From contig CM037584.1 in the NCBI GenBank assembly GCA_021018995.1, positions 147,081,317-147,145,316 on the forward strand: a stretch of DNA of 64,000 bases, read 5' to 3'. This stretch comes from Chloranthus sessilifolius. Its lineage: Eukaryota; Streptophyta; Magnoliopsida; Chloranthales; Chloranthaceae. A program made the translations under genes and the position numbers. A model generated the notes under the pieces. The model ran no database searches, had not been told where the DNA came from, and worked only from the letters and a program-made list of their open reading frames with translations. This document shows, one piece after another, positions 55,842 to 64,000 of this stretch (its first letter is position 1; the number at the start of each line of letters is the position of its first letter).

Positions 55842-57686
55842 TGTTAAGACTTAAAAGTACCACTTTTCATCCCTTAACTTAATCTCTGTTAGACCCTTAA
55901 TCATTTAATAAAAGTGTTTTAAGCATGTTCTGTAGGTAATAAGCAGCAGCTGCCAATAAACCCCTAACCATGCCAAGAAGCTCACTGTTGCCCCAGAACT
56001 ACCTCAGCAGAACGAAGGATGAACCCAGACAGAGAGTTGGCTGAAGCATAGGCACATCCAAGCAGAAATAAATCAAGAAGAATGCCTCACACAAATGTCA
56101 TAGGGTTCAATTGAGCCAGAGATAATGCCTTTGCACAGTTGTCGCGGTCTTCTGGAGGAAGCACAACAACTGGTCGCGCAGTTTGTGCGCCGTTCTCGCG
56201 CGGTTTGGTGTTAGAAAGAATTGAAAAGCAGGCTTCGCGAGGTCCTTGCGAGGTTCAGTCTAAAGCATTTGCGCAGTCTCGCGCAGCTCAAAAGAAGAAT
56301 CTTTAAGCTTCGCACGACTCACTCAGAAGAGAGAGCTTAAGGTATTCCTGCGCGCAGCTGTCGCGCAGTGGTCACGAGATACAAACCTTTAGAGAAATGC
56401 TCATGCGACCCAGAAACTCATGAACACTGCTTCTTCGCGAGGATCTCTCGTGAGATTCACCAAGGGACGAACCGCGCGAGTATTCCCCGCGCCATTCAAA
56501 GCTGAAAGAGCAATCTCGCATAGCCATTTGTATTCCGCGATGACTAAAATGCCAATCCCGCGACTGCATGAATTTCAAGTCAATTCAATCCCACGACGCC
56601 AATTCTACCACGCAGAAAGATCTGAAATCGTTTCTATCCAGCGAGGATTGAATTCTAAACTTTTCCCCACTTTTGCAAGGGCAATCCGGGAATCTCCAGT
56701 AATTAGGGCACACACTCCAATGCTTCAATCTCCGTGCGCTCGCCCCGAGGCATCCAAGGGACAAGAATGGGCCGCAGTTACATTAAGAAATTAGGGTTTT
56801 CCTAACCCTAATTGGAAGGGAAGCCGACTGCTATATAAGCCTAAGCCTAGCTTAGGTTTGAGGATCGACCCTTTTTGGGACTTAACTTCTGTGCTTCTTC
56901 TCCAAAAAACCAATTGTAGAATTACAGTGGGCTAAGGTTAGGGTTTAAGAGTTTTCTTCTTTTTCCTTTTTCTTTCTCTCCATAGTTTAGCACTTGCTGG
57001 CTATGCCTTTTGTATGATTATCTGGTATAGATTTTAATGGAGTTTTTGTAATAGGATCTGTTGCATGTATGAGATGTTATTTTTGTTATGAGTTGTGCTG
57101 TACAAGGCTGCTACCTTGAGATCCTCCATTGCTAAGTTATTTTGTAAGCAATGGAGGATTACTTCTAAGGTACTATTTAGATCTAAGTGACCAGTGTGTC
57201 CAGGTTAGGAACTTTACAGGCCTTCTCCCACCACAGGACCCACTAAATCTGAATCCCCATGGGAACTTGTGCTCGTAGCCTTGTGAACATGGTGGCGGTA
57301 GCAATGTTCTTGTTCAGTCTTAGCCATTTATGAGTAGGATAGCCTCTGTGGATAGTCTGTGACCATTCAAGTGGACAGATTATAGCCCTAAGGTGAGGCC
57401 AATTCATGAAACTAAGATAGATTATTCTTCTCTGCACTTGTGCTTGTAGCCTTGTGAGAGATTGTGCAGTGACAGACTCCCCTATAGTTGAATAGATCCA
57501 CCATCAGATTGCAGATCTAAGTTGGCTGTAGAGATTATAGGCTTGTGACTGGATCACTGCAGTCTTTCTAAAGCAGTGATCAGCCATGCTTAAAAGCTAA
57601 TACTCAAACTCTTACTGGTCCTGTGTGTCCAGGCTTGTGCACTTTGTAGGCCTGGCCCCACACACAGAACTTTAGAGGATGAGGTT
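55842..57686 (+). repeat. E3 3' LTR, interrupted
   Basis: It is collinear with 40,454-42,290 from TGTTAAGACTT to AGAGGATGAG, including the CGCGAG cluster and the telo-box/TATA promoter. It stops where E4 begins. The last five bases before E4 (AGGTT, 57,682-57,686) are the presumed E4 target duplication. Confidence 0.9.
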
Positions 57687-60222
57687 TGTTGGCGGTTTTC
57701 TGAGTGTGTGCTTACTTTATTGGTTGGTGGTGAAAGTCATTTGAAAATCAAAGAAAGAGTAAAACAGGAGATGGAATCAGCACAACTAAGAAATCCTAGA
57801 CCTGTAAGATACACGGTCTATTGTAGCAAGTTTTGATAAGTAAGAGTTTGTCCCACAGGGAAAGGTGATCTACAGCTCCAAAGGAGCCATCACTAGTAGT
57901 CCCTCCAGATCTGACTACAGATCTGGCAGTCCTAAAAGGAGGGGAGTTTAAGGTCACTTATTCTAAGTATTCTAATGTCTAAACTACAGAAAGGGTTGAG
58001 AGGATGGATGGAGTGTGAAAAATAAATATAAAAGGGTGAGAAGTATGTTATTGAACCCAGATCAGAGGAGTTTTGTAACTCATATTCAGATCTGATGCTA
58101 TAGAAATCCTGTCCAGTGGCTACATTATCACCACTGAGGAGAAAGGATCCAACCCATCACTCTGCCATGATTCCACCCTTAAGGCTATAACCCGTCCACT
58201 CAAATGGTCACAGATTATCGCATAGGGGAACCACTATCCAAGGATGGGTCAAAACATAACCAGTAAATCATTACAGGCACTATTTCATCCAGGCTACCAG
58301 CTCAAGAATCTATAGGGAACCTCAACCTCTAAAGCCCTATATGTGGGGCTAAGGCTGTATAGGACCATGATAGCCCAGACACATAGAACCAGCAAGAGAT
58401 TGAGTACAACCTTCGATCTAGCTATCCATTGCTTGAGTGAGGCTATAATGGTCTAGTCACCATCCTACAATCTCTATAACCAGATCAGATCCAACATCTG
58501 ATAGCGAATCTATACAAATATAGGGGAGTCTGCCTCTGTACAATCTCCCACCAGGCTTCTACAAGCTCAGGTGTAAAGAAGAAGGATCCATCTTGGATCG
58601 GTGGATTAGAATCACCCTAAGGCTATAATCTGTCCACTTAAATGGTTACAGACTATCCCAGAGGTTATCCTCCTCACGGAGCCCAAGCCAAAACAAGAAT
58701 ATCGCTGCTACCACCATGGTCACAAGGCTACCAGCTCAAGCTCCCATGGGGATTTCAGATCTAGTGGGTCCTGTGGTGGGGCTAAGGCTGTATAGGATCA
58801 TGATAGCCCAGACACACAGGTCACTTGTATCTGAGTGGCCCTTAGAATCAGTCCTCCATTGCTTTGAAACACAGCAAAAGCAATGGTGGATCACAAGGCA
58901 ACAGCCTTGCACAGAGCATCTCACACATAAACACAAATCTCATAAAGTACAGATCCTATTACAGAACTTTCATTAATCTAGTTCAAACTACATACAAAGA
59001 CATAGCCAGCAAGTGCTGGACTATGGAGAGAAGGAAAAAGAAAAATAAAACTACTTACAACTACAAAAAGAAAAACCAAACGATCTCAGATCAGGTCTCT
59101 CAGAAATAAGATGGGTTCCTAGCTATTCCAGGATGTAGAAAGAAAAGAAAGTCTAAGCTCCCCAAACCTAAGCTAAGTGTGGGTATTTATAGCAGTGGTG
59201 TGGCGACGCATTAGGGTTAGGAAACCCTAATTTTAATGATGCCACGTGGCTGAATAGTGATCCTCCGATGCCTTGGGGCACGTGCACAAAGATTTGAGCA
59301 TGAGAGTGCGTGCCCTAATCACTGGAAATTCCTAGAAAGTCCTCAGCTGAAGAGATGGAAGTTTGAGGTTCAGAGCTTCCCTAGGTAGCCATTATTTCCC
59401 AGACTTTTCGCGTGGTAGCTTTTTTTCTTTGCTAGGATAATTTGAAATTGAAGCTTCTGCCTTCGCGAGGTTGGCTTGGTTTGCTCTTCAGGCAGTCGCG
59501 AGGTTGAGTGGACATCAGAGCCTCAGATGTCGCGGGGTTGGACCTTAAGCAGTCGCGAGGTTTGATCTCCGCGAAGATAGATTTGAATAGCGCGAGAACT
59601 TCGCTAGCACTTATCTTCACTGGGCTTCGTGAGTTACCTCACGAGGCTTTGATGGGTTCTGAACTGCGCGAGGTTCCATGTCTTAACTGATCTTCGCGAG
59701 GGTGGCTTTGCCTTCGTAAGGACGCTTTCTTCTTGAATGGCATGAGAACTGCGCGAGGAGTTCTCTTCTGATAGTTGCATCCCGCGGCGACTACGCGATA
59801 GCTGCGCGAGGAGTCTTCTGAAGCTCTCTCTTCTCAGCCGTTCTGAGAGAACTGCGCGTGGTTGAGAGAAGTCTGCTTTGAACTGTGCGAGACTGCGCGA
59901 GGTGTTCTATTCTTGAGCTTCGTGAGAGCTGCGCGAGTTTATATTTCTGAGGCTCTTTAGTCAATCATCTGCGTGAGAAGTTATTGTAGAGTCTTGGGAA
60001 GCTCAGCTGGATTGCGCGAGGCTCATTTTTAGGTCTGGATTTAGACTTCATCCTTCTGAGGGACTTCTGGTGCCAAAACAGGCTTTTTAGCAGGATTCCT
60101 AGCCTTATTTCACTGCTGGGTACTACCTACATAAAACACTTAACAAGGACTTATTAGTAGGCTATGAGTCTAATCAAAGGTTAAGTTAAAGGGTGAAAAG
60201 TGGTACTTTTCAGGTCTTAACA
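57687..60222 (-). repeat. E4 3' LTR
   Basis: The 2536-bp LTR reads on the minus strand from TGTTAAGACCTG to CCGCCAACA. It shares with the E3 LTR the first 40 bp, the CGCGAG cluster (59,400-60,030), a telo-box pair with TATA (TATAAATA, 59,184-59,191) and the GATAGTCTGTAACCATT.AAGTGGACAG internal repeats. Overall it is diverged. Confidence 0.88.
59184..59231 (-). promoter_or_regulatory. E4 LTR core promoter
   Basis: On the minus strand the inverted pair ATTAGGGTT / AACCCTAAT (59,231-59,210) lies 18 bp upstream of TATAAATA (59,191-59,184). The arrangement is as in the E3 LTRs. Confidence 0.65.
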
Positions 60223-62119
60223 CAACCCCAAACCTAATCTTTGCTAGTCCCTTAGCAAAGCTACATTAAACCTAATATAAAAATTAAATACCACTTTCGT
60301 AGGGAGCACAGATACATTTAGCATATGTACCAAGCCTTTTAAACCCCTAGGTGATCCCTAGTGGAGGAGTGAAGTCTCCTGAGGGTTTTTAGTGAAGATA
60401 CCCACAAACTTCTTCAATGAAACAGTTAACAAAAGTGCAATATCATCCAATGAGCAATCAAGGGGCAGACTTAGTTTACTCTTGCATCATTAAGCATAAA
60501 AGAAATTTAATTCATTGGTTGCACAGTAACTTAAACAACATAAACTCTTCATGATTGCACAGCATTTCCAATTAGTTTACAATCACAGAAAACTGTGCTG
60601 GTGTGTGCCAGCACTGAGCTTATCCTTAGGTCAAAAATTAGGTTAAGGTCATACATAATGCATTCAAGTTCAGACCCAAAAACTTTGCAGGGCATACTCT
60701 CATAAGGGTTTTGTTGAGGGGTTCATTCTCTCACAGGCTCAAGAGCAGCTACATCCCCCAAATGGGTCTGTAAGCATGAGCATAGGCAGAGTTCTTAATT
60801 GCTGACATCATTGGCAGTTACTCACCATAGATTGGATAACTCTTTATCTTCACATGATAGCTCACTCAACTTTTGGATCACAAGGGCTTTTAACTGGGCT
60901 GTAATGTGGCTTATAGAGTGGGGTTGAAAGAATGGAGGGTTGAGAAGGGGTTCAAAATTGAGAAATCAGTAGGTGACAAAGGTGATTCATGATTTCACCT
61001 TCTTGAATTCAGCTCCTTTCATCTTTTTGAGATTTTCAGATTTGAAGTGATCAGTTTCTCTTCTTGATTTTGATTTTTCAATGAAAGTTCCTCTTGACTC
61101 CTCCCTTACTTCTCTTCATTGTTATTTTTGTTTCCTTCTTGTGGAATTTTCTGATTTTTATTTATTTTTTTATTTTTACTTTTCAGAAATGCCACCATGC
61201 TCCCAATTATCATACTGCCAGATTTGAGGTATTTCTTTTCGATTCACCTACTGTTGACCATAGCTAGTTCATTTTCAACTTCTTCTCCTTTACCTCTGAA
61301 TTCTCAGAGTGAGGGTAGGCTGAAGCAGGTTCATAGGTTCAGGTTCAAGTACTCAGGTGTATTTTGAAGAAATTTAGGATTTAAAGCTCAAAGGGGGTAT
61401 GGACAAGGGCAGTTACTTAAGGGTTGGTCTTATTAGGCTCAAACTATCCAAGAGAAGGCCTTGATCCTTTCCTCGCCTCATGAGTGAAGTCTTGTCAGTT
61501 GTTTCAACTTGGATTTACCTAACTTCTAGTGAGCACAGTGACTCAGTCAGTCTTTAGAACTAGAAGGGATTGCCTTGGTTACTCGTCAAAAGATGGAAAA
61601 TTTTTTATATAGGCCCAATTCTCACTGGTTATGGTCTTCCTTTGAACTTTTAAGTATGTCCTCACCTTTTTCTCTCTCTACTGATTCACTGAGTGTTGAT
61701 ACAAGTGAGTTTCCTTGGTGATATTATCATGGAAATGTGGAGTATTTATAAGTTTATAATGTCAAAAGTTCACAAAAAATTTTAAACTTCTTATTTTCAT
61801 GATTCTTAAGTGAACAGAGGTCCATTTCTATATTGCTCAGATGAGTCTGCTGCACTTATATTAGCTATTCCATTGGCAGAGTCTGCCTGGCACACCCCCA
61901 AACCTATGATAAGCAGTGTCCTCACTGGTTTAAAGGTGTCTGTGCAGTAGAGTTATTACAGCATAAAAGACCAGAACAAGAAACAAACACACAATATAAA
62001 AAGCAAAAAAGTAATGATAAGAGAATAAAGTCTATTAAAAATGAGAAGTGTACAAACTACAAGAAAACAGAAGTAAAAGAGTATGAAAACGGATAAAATC
62101 CTATGGACAATCTAGTCAG
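60223..62119 (-). other. E4 3' non-coding region with two polypurine tracts
   Basis: On the minus strand GGTTTGGGGTTG (60,234-60,223) abuts the LTR. A second tract, GGTTTGGGGGTGTG, lies at 61,904-61,891. No reading frame is credible between them. Short blocks resemble E3 54,200-55,830, such as the CCCTCAGGAGACTTCA... segment near 60,380 read in reverse. Confidence 0.7.
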
Positions 62120-63295
62120 AATCTGGCTCAAAACTTGTCCCAACCCATTTTCTTGGCATGTTCTTGAAGGTAAGCCTCCTCCTCTTTCTTCCTTCGGTCT
62201 CTCTCTGCCTTTCTTTGGTCGGCCGTTTTGGGTATGGTTGGAGCTCTGACCCTCATTTTTCTCTTCTTTGGTTCAGGAGGGATCTCTGAAGATTTATCAG
62301 TGGTTGGCTCAGGGGGTTTGGTGGGAGATTTTCCTTTGGGGCCCTTACCTTTGGAGGCTTGCCCTTACTAGGCCGGAGGGGCAATAAGAGGGGATTGGGC
62401 TGGTGCTGGCTCAGGAGGGACAACAGGGGATTTAGCTTTTGCTTTCACCTGAGGCAGGAGAGGACTTTTCCCTTTCACTGGTTTAGGGGGAGCCACAGAA
62501 GATGGTTCTTGTACTTTGGCTGCAGGAATGGCAGGGCTCTTCCCTTTCACGGGCTGGCTTAGTGGTGGTGCCTCCTCAGACTGGGCAGATTTGTCTTTGC
62601 CAATTTTCAAAGAGCCACTTGGGGGAGTAGTCCTCTTGGCAGCAACCTTCCTTCGCTGAGGATAGGATTGTTCAGCAGGGCTTGATGAAGGAGCAGCAGC
62701 AGTAGTGGGGGCACTGGGATCCTTTGGTGGTGTAGAATCAGAGTCGGAGTCAGAAGGAAAAAGCTCAGTGGGATTCAATCCAAGGGTAGCAGCAGCCTGT
62801 CTGCGTTCCTCTTTGGAAAGTAGGCGACCATGGGGATCATCCTGAGCACAAGCTCTGGTGACCTTTGGAGGTGGGGATGGAGGGGCCGGCCTTTTTCCTT
62901 TTTGAGCTGCAGTGGCTCTTTTGGAGGAGGCCTAGCTGCCCATGTGTGTCAGGTCTGACCCTAAGGTGCTGGTAAAAGAGTTGCACTAACCTAGGATAGG
63001 CTAGTGCAGGAATCATTTACATCAAGGGGAACAAACCAGCCTTGTGCAAGAACTCAATGGCAGGAGCTGACAACGGCTCAGATTCGAAGAACGATATATC
63101 AAAAATGGCTTCAGGTTCTAAGGGAATGGAAATGAGGAGCGCAGAGAGAGTAGAATAATCAGGTGCTGTTACAGTCACCTCAGGAATCACCTCCTTCCCT
63201 TTTTGTTGTGCCATAGAGGACTTGGCTTTCTTAGGGACAGGCTCCACGGTGGCCTGGTCCCTGGCTCTCTTCACAGGTGCACTTTTAGGAGCCAT
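62120..63295 (-). pseudogene. E4 envelope-position ORF, internally deleted
   Basis: It opens MAPKSAPVKRARDQATVEPV and PLEPEAIFDISFFESEPLSA, parallel to the E3 ORF at 49,959. It is open to 63,017 and closes with the Lys/Pro/Ser-rich tail (62,778-62,368, with repeated PVKGKSP blocks) and KMGWD near 62,150. The folded domain of about 600 bp and the Pro/Thr-rich linker present in E3 are missing between about 63,000 and 62,800. Function is as uncertain as for the E3 ORF. Confidence 0.72.
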
Positions 63296-64000
63296 TAAGA
63301 TTCACCCTGGTGAGTGTGTAGTTGAAATTTGGAAAGGAAAGATTAAGAGCTGAGTATAACCCTAAAAGTTAGGGTTCTGTTCAATTTAACGCATGGTAGA
63401 TCGCAAGAGCTCCTAGCAGGGGGCAATTGTTGATGGAGGCTTTAAGAATAAAAATCCAGAATTTCAAAGTGAGCAATGAACTGTAGACAGGAAGCTGGAG
63501 GAGAGAGATTGAGAGGAATGGGAGCTAGGGTTTCGCTGGCAGGAGAGGAAAGAGAAAGTAGTAAAGAAAAGTAGCGCGGGGTGGGATTTAAATATCGCGA
63601 GGCTCGGCGCACTTTGAAAATATCCGCTCACTGGATGGGCATGAATGGGTCACGAGATTAGATGTTCATTTAAACTGCGCGAGGCAGCCCACCCAGTTAT
63701 ATCTGAAGCTCGCGACAGCAAACCAAGGTAGTTCTTTATGAATTGCGCGAGAGGGGACCAAACCCATTATTCAGAACCCCGCGATGGCTTAACAGAGTTA
63801 GAATTCACTCACCCACTAGTCAGCCTTTTGACCCTGACTTTGTGGGTGGATTCTCTCACAGTCTCTCTTCTAGGGACACCCATAAGCATTATAAAGCATT
63901 CACAAATTCCCATACTCTCAAAGCATTAAATTCACACATCATGAAAAGCATTAAAATACTACTATTATCATTCAATCACTTGATATTAGCAAACAAGGGG
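63296..64000 (-). other. E4 leader upstream of the envelope-position ORF
   Basis: No gene is seen. 63,570-63,790 contains CGCGAGG and CTCGCGACA-type motifs, as in the matching E3 spacer at 49,220-49,690. The pol region should lie further right, outside the window. Confidence 0.55.

Larger units (their letters stand above)
40454..57686 (+). mobile_element. E3: Athila-type Ty3/gypsy element, interrupted in its 3' LTR
   Basis: It has a 5' LTR (40,454-42,942), a primer site TGGCGCCGCTGTCGGGGA (42,949), gag, PR-RT-RNaseH-INT, a long ORF in envelope position, a small extra ORF, a polypurine tract and a 3' LTR starting at 55,842. The order and the Asp-type primer site fit the Athila lineage. The 3' LTR stops at 57,686, where E4 is inserted; about 660 bp of LTR are missing and probably lie beyond the window. 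The left target flank is CTCAC (40,449-40,453). Confidence 0.92.
57687..64000 (-). mobile_element. E4: second Athila-type element, runs off the window
   Basis: A minus-strand LTR (57,687-60,222) is followed to its right by a polypurine tract (60,223-60,245), a non-coding 3' region and an envelope-position ORF (63,295 down to about 62,120). The visible part is thus the 3' end of a minus-strand element inserted in the 3' LTR of E3. Its LTR is related to that of E3 but clearly diverged, so it is a different subfamily. The 5' part and second target duplication lie beyond 64,000. Confidence 0.88.

Overview
This window is AT-rich nuclear DNA from a flowering plant. Nested LTR retrotransposons fill most of it: chromovirus-like and Tat-like Ty3/gypsy, Athila-type Ty3/gypsy, and Ty1/copia. 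There is one recognisable host gene. No intact transposon open reading frame was found; all have stops, frameshifts or deletions. Every assignment comes from reading the sequence; no search was run.

Region 1 (1 to about 23,390) is nested. An old LTR in plus orientation (pieces at 1-106, 7669-9860 and 23,034 onward) was split by three insertions. Element E1 (112-7663, minus strand, target duplication GAGGG) is a gag-only Ty3/gypsy element with LTRs of 2.4-2.8 kb. A 327-bp hAT-like MITE lies at 9415-9741. Element E2 (9866-23,028, minus strand, target duplication GTTCT) is 13.2 kb long with LTRs of 4.2-4.5 kb. It encodes only gag, and tandem repeats stand where pol would be. Each E2 LTR holds a 110-bp tandem array and about 1.9 kb of roughly 31-bp units centred on the palindrome CCACCTAGGTGG. 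The old LTR is a relative of the E2 LTR, so E2 jumped into its own family.

Region 2 (23,392-32,457) holds a 5'-truncated copia remnant, a 312-bp TRIM-like element on the minus strand, and a full-length but dead copia element (27,037-32,452, target duplication GATGG).

Region 3 (32,458-40,453) holds a minus-strand gene (exons at 37,201-36,903, 34,284-34,230, 33,599-33,525 and 33,400-33,309). The conceptual product matches the N-terminal part of the plant HNH-endonuclease family. The reading frame runs to the first cysteine of the expected zinc/HNH module, and the catalytic exon is not visible in the window. A foldback element lies just upstream. A partial chromovirus-type LTR (38,915-40,453) follows.

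Region 4 (40,454-64,000) is an Athila-type element, E3 (plus strand), with gag, PR-RT-RNaseH-INT, an envelope-position ORF and an extra small ORF. A second Athila-type element, E4 (minus strand), interrupts its 3' LTR and runs off the right edge.

The most notable pattern is a family of hAT-like miniature elements with termini close to CATGGRTCAAAATATCG and 8-bp target duplications. Four well-bounded copies occur (1473, 13,820, 23,948 and 25,854). Two of them have matching empty sites inside the window, in the partner LTR of the same retrotransposon.
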